NCBI GenBank assembly: GCA_964036665.1
Contig: OZ038528.1
Location: 1,116,001 to 1,180,000, forward strand
Source of the DNA: Gordius sp. MW1
Taxonomy: Eukaryota; Nematomorpha; Gordioida; Gordea; Gordiidae
Length of the DNA stretch: 64,000 nucleotides
Direction of reading: 5' to 3'
Part shown: positions 1-18,200 of the stretch, piece after piece
Layout: each line of letters opens with the position of its first letter
Numbering within the stretch: position 1 is the first letter of the stretch
Made by a program: the position numbers and the translations under genes
Notes under the pieces: model-generated
Database searches by the model: none
The model's input: only the letters and a program-made list of their open reading frames with translations
What the model was told of the DNA's origin: nothing

Positions 1-485
1 CTTTACCAATAAATTAGTTTATACAGACATGAAATTCCTCTATAAAACTCTTTTTAAGTTGTTTCCCCTTTTCAACTTGATAGCATTTAATGCCTGTGAT
101 TGTAGATTACAATTTAAGTCTCTAAATTTGTTATTTATAACACCTGCTTAGGCGAATTTAGAGTCCTGCTTATGAATTTATCTTGGAGCATACAATAAAT
201 TTAATTGCTAATAAATGAGAAAAACCATAAAAATTTCGATAAATGATTTGTTGAAAATTAATTTATTATGCAACGATGGAATTATCATATTTTTCAATTC
301 AATATTAAAATTCTGGGCTTTGCAGGTTAAAAAAATTTTTTAAAATATTTGAGAAGCCCGATCATTTTAATAGAAACCAAGATGCAGGAGTTTTCTGAAC
401 CCCAATTGGGGCTCAATATCCAAAATTGATTTTCTTTAACTTAGTTGATACAATTATATTAATTTATTAATAGCGTTATTTCTGA

Positions 486-558
486 CGTTCTGTATTTGGA
501 GGGGGGCAGCCGCCCTACCCTTCCCTGCCCCCCCCCCTCCCCCTTGGCTACGCCCATG
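486..558. repeat. MITE-A fragment (one end only)
   Basis: A G-rich/C-rich stretch ends in TTGGCTACGCCCATG, the right terminal repeat of the MITE-A family seen throughout the window. The left half is not recognisable. A second G-run with CCTTAGGTACGCCACTGG at about 645-702 looks like a more decayed relative. Nothing else is recognised in bases 1-1080, which are probably upstream or intronic sequence of the Pitx-like gene. Confidence 0.6.
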
Positions 559-1067
559 ATTCATTTAGTAAAGGAAAATTGAGTATTACGCCGCTATTGT
601 ACTTATTAAATTTTGTATTGAATTACATATTTTATAAATTTTTGTCCGCGGGCGGGGGGGGGGGGGTTTCAACCCCAAAACCCTCCCCTTAGGTACGCCA
701 CTGGTTTCATAATAGAAGGTAAATTAAAAATCACTGAAAGAACCCATAAAAAATTTCAAGAGCGATAAACATATTTATTGAACTAAGATTATAAAAATGG
801 AATAGAAGATATTATATGAACGTTATATTTTTTAATGAGGATAAAGTGTAGGAAATTTGATAATTCCCGACCATCGGGACGGTCTTTTATGAAGCAGTTA
901 ATAACCCAAAATGATTAAAAATTTTGATTGTCTTGCACTTCTATATAAATATCAAATATCTCATTTAAAATGTCGTATTTCTTTAACTATTAATTTTTTA
1001 ATGGTTAAAAAGTTTATTTTCACGAAAACAAATTTATGGGGAATAGTTCTAAAATGATAAATGTTAA

Positions 1068-5943
<4,876 letters not shown>

Positions 5944-6824
5944 CAATCTGAAAGGATTGTTGATAAATGAACAATTATTTAACAACGAAACAAGCGTAAT
6001 TAAACCTCAATAATTATTTCAATAAATCAGGGTTTACGCTTGCAGCATCTAGCAATGTTTAGATATCTTAATATTCTTAATATTTCGGATATTTATAAGA
6101 TTATTTTATTTCTTTGAAATAATGTATAATAACTAAAGAGATTGAGAAATATAGGTTGCAGTTATTTAATAAACTTGTATATTAAATGTGTTATAGCTTT
6201 TACTATTACTATTTAAAGAGGTGGCAGTAGTATTGATAAGACCGGACCTCCTATAGCCTAATGCAGGGCACGCAAAATTTCCTTAATAGCAGGGATAAAA
6301 ATTAAAGTCACATGTTAAAAAAATGGTGATAGGGGAGCTAAATATATCAAAATAAATATCTACTATAAACTAATGAGAGCGCTGAGCATACATAAGAAAG
6401 AGTCTACCTTAAATTACTTCGATCATTCTTTATATTGTTTAAAATAATGAATATTAAATAGAAGGGATTTAAATTATTAACTTTCAGTGATACGAATTTT
6501 TTTACGAGTCAAAAGAAAAACAGGTGGATGAAATTGCTATACAATTTAAGACCAAACACTTTAAAATAAACAATAAATTACGTATTTAGCCAATTATTGA
6601 TTTTGTCAAAGTTAGTAAACAATCTTAATTAATTATGATATAGGTACCCAAGAATTTCGGATGAAATAGATGTACAACTTTTCAAAAGCTTAAAGCCTAG
6701 AAATATAAGGATCAAACAACTCTCTTGTTTAAAAAGAAATTTGATCAATTAGTTCATATAGCTCACTGCAATGTCAAATTTGATTTGAAAATAACGACTT
6801 AGATCAAAAAAACATATTAATTTC

Positions 6825-7065
6825 TATGCAATTTATGGGACCACTTTTAGTGCCCTGTCCTGTCCGTCCTGCCCAACGTGGGTTTTTTACAATTAATACT
6901 TATCATTCCGTATAAGCCTCTTTTTGCTTTCACATAAAAATTAGCTAATGACCCCTGGTTGGGTTTAATTTTTCCGACCTCGTCCCAGTCAAATTCTATT
7001 TTTATTTTTGTGCCCCACCTGATGCCTTCATAGATTTTTTTTTGCAATTTGTCTAGCTTGTTGCT
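6825..7065. repeat. Dispersed repeat R5, copy 1
   Basis: Similar along about 240 bases to 26636-26920: both begin near GCAATTTATGGG, contain a CCGTCCTG(C/T)CCAAC block, TTTGCTTTC(A/G)CATA, a GGTTTAATTT block and end near TTGTCTAG. No coding capacity was recognised, and the class is unknown. Confidence 0.6.
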
Positions 7066-7492
7066 CTATTATGCATAATTGCATTGGCTACATTATTTCC
7101 TAAAAATTGATGAAGACCCTAGCTTCTAATTGTATGAACACAGCCCGAGGCCAAGATCTCTACAGATTGTATTTAAAAGTGCTAAATATTTTTTTTGATC
7201 TGGTAAATGGCCGTGTGTTGACTTTAATTAGCTTTGTCCCAACCGGCGCCGAAAGTCCTCTCTATTTCTGTGCTTGAATTACATTTTTTTACGCGCGTGC
7301 AACTTTTCTCTTATAAGGGCAATAAATTCTTCCCACATCAGCCTCAGCTCTAAGTAAATCATTAGCCGTCAACAGACTGAACAATGAGCTCTCATTGTAA
7401 CCACTTTTCGTTGATAGCTTACGGCAACATATACTATCATGGACGTAGCCTCAATTTAGGCTCATTTTTCACTACTGCTCAAATTGCATTGC

Positions 7493-7690
7493 AAATGAAC
7501 TGCTTCCATATTAAGTGTAAAAGAATCTAAGGATAAAGCTGAACAAAAAACATGGCCCCCGGGGCTGTAGTAAGGTTGACGAGACGTTATTAGTTCGTGT
7601 CAGGCCTAAATTTGCAAATGAACTGCTTCCATACAAAGTATAATAGAGCCTAGTGTTAAGGCTCAACAAAAATAACAAGAAGCCTGGGGT
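7493..7690. repeat. Imperfect tandem duplication, period about 120 bases
   Basis: GCAAATGAACTGCTTCCATA occurs near 7491 and near 7615. Each copy is followed by a diverged AAGTRTAA...AGG(C/A)T(C/G)AACAAAAA segment. It may be a remnant of a short interspersed element. Confidence 0.5.
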
Positions 7691-8426
7691 TTGAGAGAGA
7701 AGACTCTGGTGTGAGTCCAGGCGTCTGCTGGCCAGGTTCAAAACACCTGGTTTCTTATAATTAATCTTAACATTTATCAAATAAATAAATTTACCGAATT
7801 AGTTACTTAATCGCTTCTTTGCATATAATTAATAACCTTAAGGGATCGCAATTAAGTTCAATAAAGAAGACTTTTAGATATAATGGTCAAAATTTGCAGT
7901 GATCTACAATATCACAAGCACCTTTTAAAGTGTGCAAGCCAACTACCCATTAAATTAAATCATTGTTGATTGATAACTTAATTCCTTATTCATGATTTTT
8001 GGTTTATACTCATTTCGATATTATTAATTATTGTCTTCATCCCATATTTAAATAAACCACTTAATGGTTTTGTGTATCGTCCTGGTTTTCCCAAAAATAA
8101 TGCCCACTCTGATAGAGATTCAAAGAAGATTTTATTAATTTTAAAGACCCCGTTTTTATTCAATTATAATAATTTCTTAAACAATTTGAAGCTTTACTTA
8201 CAATAGAAAAACAAAGGCGACTAAACTCGATTAGCTATATGTTAAAGATTTAACGCAAAAACAACATCCAAAATTCAAGATCTCCTTAAAAACAAAAATC
8301 CTAACTTTCCACGATCAAAAATTAGAAATCCATTTTAAGAGAGATAAAGCCAGCAGAGTCCTGCAGAATTAATTTTCTTTCAATCCGATTGCGAACCAAA
8401 ATTTTAAAAATTTAGCACAACCTGGC

Positions 8427-8599
8427 ATTGGCGTAGCCAGGTTTTGGATTAGGGGGGGGGCAAAACGTTTAAAAGTTCAATTAGAGGGGGGTAAAACATA
8501 AATTTTTCTAATTCTTCACAGTTTTTGCATTGAATTTTTTTTTCCCATAAATTAGGGGGGGGGCAGCCTTGCCCCCTGCCCTCCCTGGCTACGCCCATG
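8427..8599. repeat. MITE-A copy
   Basis: Left end ATTGGCGTAGCCAG, right end TGGCTACGCCCATG, with three separate G runs of 6 to 9 bases inside. It matches the MITE-A layout but is inverted in part relative to the 1630 copy (GGGGGGCAGCC near the right end). Confidence 0.8.
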
Positions 8600-9285
8600 C
8601 AACCTGGACTTGACCTTATTTTTTACATGAACCCGAGTTAGACCCTATCTATAATTAATATTAGTCTACCAATTTTAAACCATTTTTTAATTTTGATTGA
8701 AATAAAACTCGACCCAAAAATTATTTCAAAATTAATTCACACCGACGCGTTATTCGACTAAGGCTTAAGTTGATAGTGGAAGCCCACTTCAGTCCAATCA
8801 GATAGGAACGCCTTCGAGGCAAACTTGCAGCAATCAAGCGATTGAGCTTCCTTAAAATTAATCCTCAAATTAAAATTTTATATAGAATTTTTATGATGGA
8901 TGTATCTATTTAAGGCAGCTTTAGCTAAATATGCCTAAAATTATAACAGGTAAATTAACTCTCACTGACATAATAAAGAAACAGTTTCCAAACATTAATT
9001 CTTTGAATATATGTCACCAGCACTTGGGGCACGGATGGTTGCCACTTAAAAGATAGAACATCCAAATAACATTGTAAAATGCATAACCGTTTAGATGATA
9101 AGGAGATAAACAAATTCTCTTTTATCTTTTAAATACAAGAAAGTTTTTTAATGTCATAAAAACGAATTATGTTACTTAATGTATCCAAAAGACCATTTTA
9201 AATCCTGATTTATTACCCTTGATTATTTTCATTGAGGATCTAGGTATTATCAATAACAGCTGATGATCATATGTAATCATTACAA

Positions 9286-12200
9286 ATGAGAGTTAGCACG
9301 CTTGACCATTTAAACCGACGCACATTTATAGAATGCCCATATTTTTCTTCGGATTTTAATAAATGTCGTTTAGATTCTAGTCTTGGCATATTTTGTCAAG
9401 ATCTTCTAGGGCATTTTGGTTGTGTTAATGCTCTTGAATTTTCAGAAGATGGTAAATATTTGGCCTCAGGTATACAGGCTTAAGAATACTTTGAAATTTT
9501 TTTTTAGCTGGTGATGATAGAAGGATATTATTATGGGATTTGGATAAAACACTAATATCTGATGAGAAACCATTAGTGTTAAATGCCCTTCATAATAGTA
9601 ACATATTTTGTGTAGCCTTTGACTCCAGAACCCAGAATATTTATAGCTCAGGTTGGTTCTTAATCAAATTCATTTCTATATGTTTTATTAGGAAATGATG
9701 AACAAGTTATTCATCATGATCTTATAAAGTGAGATCACAATGTTTAATTATTTTATTTCAATACATAATACAAAGATAGTTGTATTTTTCTTTTGTTTAT
9801 CCTTTGTAATTTAATTGTTAGATAGCACTAGTTAATTTTAATTCTTGATCTTTATTTTTATTTAACTTTTCTATATTTACTCACTAATTATTATGATTTA
9901 ATTATAAAAATGCACAAGGGTATCTTTCAATTTAATATCAATTGATATTTTACAACCAATATTTTTTTGTACAAATTATTGAACTATATTTAGGGGTTAG
10001 AGTTAAATAAAACGCATTTATAGATCCGAAAGAATAATTTTTTCTGCTAAAATTATTACAAAAATAATAAAGTTATAATCTGGTTAAATCATATATAAGC
10101 TAGTTAAGTCAAAAATGAAGACAAAATTTAAAAATTTGACTGAACCAACTCCTAATGTGTTTCACAATATCTCCTGTAAACAATTTAAAGACATTCAGTC
10201 ATTTAAGTGGCTTAAAAATTTTAAAAGAATTTATTATTAGGTAAAAGGAGTATAAATTAATTAATTGCAAAAATGTGCAATAATTCTCTCATGCTGTTTC
10301 TTAGATACATTTATGTGATCACATTCCCTTTTATAAAGCACCAGTAATAAAAATTTCAATCTTATGGCTAAAAACATTTTATAATTAATACTATTTATAA
10401 AATTGTTTAAAATAGATTTGATTATTAAAAAATTATATTTTGGGACAATATTTGTTCTATTGTGGTATCTCTCTATAAAACCACAAATCAAGTTGTGTGT
10501 TAAAATACATTAAAACATCTACTTAGTCTAAAGGTCAATGCCAGAAACATACTCCACAGCACTTTTAATCAAGCTACAACATGCATAGTTAAAATATCTG
10601 ACACTTGCTTTAGAATTTAGAGGGAACATTATAAACTTCTTTAGTAAATTAAAATTTAACATTTAACTTCCAAATTTTAACATTTATAGTTAATAGGGGA
10701 GATATATAAATGTAATATATGTTTAAGACATAAAATATTTTTCAATTTTCACATTTATTTAAGTATTTTATAACTTAACTAGCAAGCGATTTAAACAAGC
10801 TTGAGCAACTAACTTTTCTTTAAAGCAAAACCCATCTTAGTTGTTAGATCGATATATATTAGTAATATTCTCACAAGTTACCTTGTAGTCTTTATATTTT
10901 ATTAACAAATGAGATGATTAGTCAAAACAGCACCTCCTATAGCCCAATGAGCATTTGTCTCCTTACCCTAGGTTTAAAAACAATATATATATATATATAA
11001 TGTATGTGTCTATATTATTTGATTCTATCATAAAACCCAACCTCTGTTGAGCTTTTTGCTACCCTACCCCCAATTTCAATTTACGGTCAAATGTGTTGGT
11101 GAACATTGCATAAGTACTATGTAGTGTTATAAAAACTGCTAAGTTTTGTTGCTTTTGGTTTTAGTCGATAAAACATAAACGGATCAAGATTTGACCAATT
11201 ATGTTTAGTCGACTGAAACCAAATGTCTACCAAGCAACAGAACCCAGCCATTTTTACAACAATAGCACTAACTAATTATAGTATTGTACCCATTTTCCCA
11301 AACAAAGTGAGATAAATTTTGGTAGGGGGAAGGGGTTCAGGTTAATATGGATAAATATAAATTTATAAGTGATACAAGAAGCAATATTATGGCCCTTTAG
11401 ATTAATCAATCGTCTATAAAATCACATTACTAGTGCTAACATGAAAATGGAGTGTAAATTTAGACGCAAGAGATAAAATTAATGATCTCCGGCTTAATTT
11501 TTATAAAATACCTTTAAATGGAAGTTTCTAGTTTCGCAAACCCGTTAACAATAGTTGTTTCTAAAATTAATTTTATCCATTATTTGCATGGGCTTAGTCA
11601 GCATTGGAATAAGAAGGGGGCAATAATGATTTAGGGAGTGACAAAATGATAATTTTTTAAAACTTTTAGCCATAATCGTGATAAATTACAGATTTAGAGG
11701 GGGGCAGCCGTCCCTCCCTGCCCCCCCCCCCTTGGTTACGCCCATTGTATTATTTTGTGAAAGTAGGGCAAAAATGATGATGTTTGAATGGATTATTATT
11801 GTATAGGAATGCGGCTAAAAATGTATTCGTATACGATGAAGCAGTCTATGGCATTTCTATCGATCCCACCAACGATAATCTCTACTGCGTTGCGTGCGAA
11901 GATGGTCAAATCTTACTGACCGACACTAGAACAGTCGGAGGTCAATTTAACATTTTAAATCATGGCTATAAGCTGTTGTTGTAAAAACGGCTGGGTTTTG
12001 TTTGGTCGACCTTTTTGGGCCAAATATTTTAAAAACGAAAAAATTTTCCACGAAAATCCGAATCGAATCCTTGAAAAATCGAAAAATAAATATTTTTACC
12101 TCAAAATTTTTAGTCGACTAAAATTACAGGTCGACCAAACAAAACCCTGCCCTTTTTACAACACTACTATAAACAACATTTTTTTGCCTACGCTCATGAC

Positions 12201-15200
12201 GAAATTATGAATTTATTGCCTGAAAAAATGAAGGAAACGGAGATATAACCGTTAATTTTGGGAAATTGCTTTAAATTTTTATCATGGCCATTAAATATTT
12301 TTAGAAATACATAATTTGGTGGTATATCAAGTGAGCACTGCAAGGACATCAAATACCAAACACGAATAATTAAATCAAACGAGATAATAGATGAGAGCTC
12401 TTTAATATAATTTCACGTTAATCTAACTAATGGAAGAATCTACTCCGGTTAAACATTTTAGCGTTGCCTATTTATCGAAATTAAGTTATTCGTTTTTGAA
12501 AATTGAAAAGTCTCCAAATAGTGCTGAACAATTTCTATTTTTCCGTGATTATTTTTGACAATGCATTCTGTCTTTTAGGTAGAAACTTTGCGCCAGAAAA
12601 ATTTTTGCACATTTAAATACAATACAATACATTAGTGTTGTAAAAACGGCTGGGTTTTCTTGCTTGGTCGACCTTTAATTTTGGTCGACTAAACATAAAC
12701 AGATCTGTATAAAATCTTAATTTTAACCGTAGATCCCCTGAGAATAGCCAGTTATGTGTCCGCCTTTCATTCTGTCATGTACGACCCCATTGATGCAAAC
12801 TACCTCGTGACGGCAAACACTAAAGAAGGCGTCGGTATATGGGATATCAGGAGACCGGGGAGGTTGCTACTATTTTTTATTATTATCTGCACTTACAAAA
12901 TTTATTAGTATAAATTTTAAAGTGTCGGAAATCAAATGGCAAGCTCCTGGGGCATGGACGTAGCTAGGGGGAGGCAGGTGGGGCGGCTGCCCCCCTCTAA
13001 ATCGATTAAAATTTAATAAGAACATGGCTAAAATTTCAAAATATTATTATTTTGCCCTTCCTTAAATCATTATTGCCCCTCCCCCTCTAATTCAAATGCT
13101 GGCTACGCCCATGCCCGGGGCTGTTTAAAAAATATAATTAAGTCTTAATCATGACTTTCAGAGGGTAGGGTTTAGATTAGATATTTACCAACCTAAATGG
13201 ACCTAAAGCTGAAAAATCTATTTAGCTCCCCCTAGCCCTACTGTGTAATTGCCTTTAGTGGCCAATTTAAAAGCGAAAAGCGAGAAATACATAAGTTGCT
13301 GAGTTTTTAGGAGCCTGGTGAATTCACATTTCACATGTTCTGCTAATTGGGATAAAACGACTGGCTTTTTAAACGATCCTATATATTCATAGGAAAATCC
13401 GTGGCAATTCTATAATTACCAATCAAAGAGTATTTCGCATTTAAAGCATTCAACTTTAATATTACTTTCTCCCTTCTTTGTCAAGTATTTGGTTCCATAG
13501 TCGTGAGGTGCGTTTTGATGAGTTTCTTCCATCTTGATTGGGTAAGTGTCATGTTTTTCCTCTTAGGCTCTTTCCACGTGACACGAGGTCGTCCTCTTCC
13601 TCTCTTCCCCCAGGTACCTCCATGCCCAGTACTTTTCAATTTACATAAGCGTCTCTTCTATGTAATTTAGCCGATTACCATTAATCAACCCATTTGTCAT
13701 GAGAACATAATTAATTTCTCTATTTTTTTATTATAAATAAGCAACTAGTTTTAGCAACTGCACACCGCAAACACCCTTTCTTATATTGATAACGGTTACT
13801 TTAAAGTTTTTGAGGAAACGGGCTGTTCTTTCTTAAGAAATATTTCGTATGAGAAATTAGACAGATTTGTTTTACTTTTTAAGCTACGCCCATGGAGCCA
13901 ATAATGCTTTAGGAAGGGGCAAAATAATAATTTGTTAGAAATTTAGCTCCTGATTAAATATTAAATCATGAAAATTTGTTGATTTACAGGAGGGGTTTTC
14001 ACCCAAAGCTTATCAATACATTAATGGAAATCCTCGAATAACGAACTAAGTAATTATTATGCAATCTTTCATTAGCTGTTTCTACCGTTACGGCTCGAGC
14101 CCCGTAAATGGGGTTTCGTTGTGTGCTCTTCAAGGCGAAGATTATGAAAATTATGCTACGAGTGCCAAATTCAACAGCCAAGGCAGCTTGATCATGAGCT
14201 TGCGTCGCAAATCGGGACCACAAATTTACGCCAACATCATTAGGAATTGGGGTCGGTATGGGGCAGAGAGAAACCATGCCTTGCCTTTGTTCACGTTCGA
14301 CCACGACACTTACTACAATAGCTGTACCATGAAGAGCGGTTGTTTTGCGGGGCAAAATGATGAAGTTAGCCGCGTTTGTTGAACATTAATTTGCAAAACT
14401 TATAGTGATGTTGTAAAAAGGGCTTGGGTTTGTTTGGTCGACCTTCGCTTTTAGTCGACTAAACATGAACAGACCATCGGTTTGTTGGTCCATTTTTCTT
14501 AGTCGCATGAACGGATCACAAGTTTTTTGGTTCACTTTTGTTCTGCTTATGTTTAGTCGACTAAGACAAAAGTCTACCAGACAAAACTCAGCCCTTTTTA
14601 CAACCTTATAGAATTGGAAAGGCATGTTATTTATTTAAAGGATAGGTTGCCCATCCTCAATTTTTAGAGTTTTTAATTTCCAAGGGATCCTGTGGGTGAA
14701 ATGTTTTTGGTCGTTATTTTAAGTTTGTCATTTAAATTAAAACGTTATTTAATTTAAGCTACGTAAAACGAAATTCGGTTAAAATGAATGGATCATGTTT
14801 TTAAGCGGTGAGAATCTACCTTAATTGTAATTTGTGTATATTTAAGCTAAAGGGAAAAAATGCATTTTTGCCGTTTGCCAACACCTTATACAAGGCCTTA
14901 GCAGGAGGGGGGGGCAGATACGGTCAGCTGACGCCTTTACATTCAGCAGCGCGTATACTATTGACAAATTGGATGTTGGATATTATTATGGGATGGGGGG
15001 GGCAAAAATTTAATAAAATATAGGGTCTAATTTCTTGTAGTAAACTCAAAATATAGGACTTGGGTGAGGGGGGATGACCCATGCCTTCATCATCCTATAT
15101 AAGCTTATTGTCGGAAGCGCTTTAGAAATGCACTTTTAACAAAAATTTTATATGTATTTATATCTTATTGAGAACGCTTTTTAACTGTAAATAATTTTAT

Positions 15201-18200
15201 TTACTTGGCACATTTTTGATAAAAATTATAAAAGTCCGTTGTTTTTTGTTTCTCAACAATTTAGTATCCTTAGAAGATTTTTACCATTTTTTTATCTAGT
15301 CTCGATGCCTGTTTTTTACAATTGTAAACATTTCTTATATCTAATACAATTTGCAGTACGTCGTATCTGGGTCGGATGATTTTAGCGTTTACGTGTGGAA
15401 AATTCCTGATTGCACAACGGTCGAACCTACTATTGAAAATGACATTCATCAGGGTAGGGCCTTATGCTAAGTTAAAGGACGAAAGTTTATTTTATCGGAC
15501 AAGGGATTTTTAAAGATTAATTTTTATATATAATAACAATCGAAACTTCATCATTTAGTATAGGGTTTTGGTGAAAAGCATAGAACCGCGATTGATTATT
15601 ATGTAAATTAAGCATTAGTTTAACTTGTTTAAATAATTTGCAGGGATATAAAACAGTATAAATTTTTTTAAAAGCTTCCATTTACAAGTTATTGTGTATG
15701 ATACATGCTAAAATATATTAGATTAATGAGCTGGCGCCATGGATTGAAATTGTATTGTATTTAACAATTTCCATGGCAATTTTCTGCTTGATGTAAAAAA
15801 ATTCTTTGGGATTGTGTAATTTTTTTAATTGAGGTAATTTATAGCTTTCTTTTTTTTGTCAAGAATTGAAAAAAAACAATGTTTACTTACATTTGATTCA
15901 ATATAATATTGGGTTTAGACACGGAACCGCATCTAATATTGACCGGTCATCGATCAATAGTTAATCAGGTCCGTTACGAACCGATCAGAAATTTAATAGT
16001 TTCTTCTGGCGTCGAGAAAGTCATAAAGGTGCCGAACAGAATCTAATCATAGGAGATAACTTATTATATACATCTAGCATTTTTGTAGCTAATTTACTAA
16101 AGTTTTCTCCAATTCGTACACTTTTATTTAATATTAAGTACAGGAGACTCTTTTAACAAAATCTGATTTTCTATTGCATCTATAGTTTAAACCGTTTTAA
16201 CACCCATAATATACAGTCTAGTTTTTAAAAAACGTTAATTATCTTTACAGGTCCCGTGTTTTTTCACTCGTAAATTCAAGCGCTAACATTAATTTATTGT
16301 TGTTATCTCTCATATCTTTTTGCAGGGTAACCCATTGTTTAAACAGAAAAAGCGAATTTAACTTCCTCATTAGTTAATAAATAAAAAGGAATGTTAATAA
16401 GAAGATTTAATAAAATCTAGAGGACACTTAATTTAACTAGTTCCATATTTTTTTATTACGCTTTTTGAAACACTTTAATTAATCAAAATTACTACAATCT
16501 ATCTGTCGTTCCCTTATTTGTGCACATTTCAAAATGGCGGAAAAACGCTCACTTATTTAAAGTTCACAACCCTATATTATGTCAATGGGTACTTCTCTTT
16601 TTATTTTTCGTACTATTAAGAGTCATCGCATTTTTAAATTGAACAAATTTTATCAGCCTCATCTTTTACGAGACATAATTTATAATATAGGTGTGGAGCC
16701 CAAACCCGATAGGATTAAAAGATAAAAAACTGCTAAGGTATGGACCAAATGCTCGGTCTACACAACCTTGCCAGGACCAATTGCCTAGCAAAGATTTAAC
16801 AGTATCACCCCTCAAACACGAACGTTCAGCGCTATCTTACGATACTGGAATATCAACGAGTTCATATCTTTTCGAAAATAGTAATAAAAATAATATGGTT
16901 TGGTACCAATACCGTCTAACAAACGAAAAGTTCTGTTTTGGGCAATTTTTTATAAGTAGAAGACTTAGGTAGGTTTCAATAAGATATTATGGTTAGCAAG
17001 TTAGTATAAAAATCAAACAGACAGTAAAATAAATCTACAATTAATTGCAGCAAGTCTTTAAGATAACTAGAACTACTGCTTTAATCATTTGATGAAATTT
17101 AGCAATTCTAAACTGCAGCCCAAGTCAAACACGACGTCGATTCAAAAATATTTATCACTTTAAAATAATATTAGCACATCTATCATAATATTTGCTGTTT
17201 TGTCTTGCCTTTTTAAAATCAACCTTGATACTTAACTTATGAAGCTTTACAGATACATTATGAAGCACAAAAAAGATTTGCAGATAATAATTTTGATTTC
17301 ATTTGATACCCTCTAATTATTTATTTGAAAATAATTTAAATCTTATAATTTTAACAGTGTTAACTTTTGAAAACGAGTATTTATAAGATTTAAGATTTTT
17401 AAAACTGAAGTTTGCCTTTTAATTGCTATGCAATTTTTCAGCTCACTTTCGACAAAAAATATTCTGTCGGTCTTGTCTCGTCCAACTTGTCGGTTTTTAT
17501 GTTGTATTTATATGTCAGGTTTGTCCAGCCAAGAAGACGGCGTTACAGCTGCTACAATTCCAAGCCCCAATTTAGATGTATCAGAGATCGCTGTTTCTAA
17601 TCCAGAACAACAGCCAATTGCAGCAGAATCTGAACGCACAGACGAAGAAACTGTGGACAGATTTCGAAACGTTATATTAAGGGCACATGCTTTGTTATCC
17701 TACGATTTGGCCGAACACAACGTGAACGAGGATGCGGGAATGCTCTCTTTTTTCGACACCTTACTTCAGCGCGAACTTAATGGTATTTTTGAAGAATAAA
17801 ATTTAACTAGGGCGATCTGTTTTTTTTTATTTACTGCTCTCAGTTTGCATTTTACCATCTATAATTGCAGGCCTTTTGTCAAGCTTAAAATGTTATGTGA
17901 TCATGGGCGTAGCCAGGAGGGGCAGGGTGGGGCGGCTGCCCCCCCCCCTTATTTTGACTCCCCCCCTCTAATTTCAATGCAGGCTACGCCCATGTATGTG
18001 ATTAAAATGCTCCAAGATGTTGTTGATATCTTTGATATTCCTAAATGATGCTAAAAGAATGCTAGGTATCTAAATATTTGCGTTATCAATTGTCGACGGT
18101 TTCGAGAATTTTTCGTTTACTCGTTTCCATGAATTATGATTATCTCCCCATGATTATTTTGATTTTTAAAAAAACTTTCTCGAAATGCTAAAGGAAATGA

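Larger units (their letters stand above)
5944..9285. other. Intergenic region between Pitx and DCAF5
   Basis: No convincing coding exon. It holds a dispersed repeat (6825-7065), a tandem duplication (7493-7690) and one MITE-A (8427-8599), otherwise AT-rich sequence. A possible polyadenylation signal for Pitx (AATAAA) lies near 6170. The promoter of DCAF5 should lie just upstream of 9286, but no core element could be assigned. Confidence 0.5.

Noticed and set aside
10980-11000. (TA)n tract as a possible regulatory site
   Set aside because: A simple dinucleotide repeat inside an intron; no evidence of function.
11962-12210. 82-codon frame after DCAF5 exon 4
   Set aside because: It is a translation of a MITE-B and lies beyond a good exon 4 donor.
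14808-15023. Plus-strand 71-codon frame in DCAF5 intron 6
   Set aside because: Its glycine run comes from a G homopolymer, it does not match DCAF5, and the flanking DCAF5 exons join in phase without it.
17418-17437. AATTGCTATGCAATTT motif upstream of DCAF5 exon 10, shared with 25303-25320
   Set aside because: The identity is about 20 bases of partly palindromic AT-rich sequence with no similarity beyond, so it is not enough to call a repeat.
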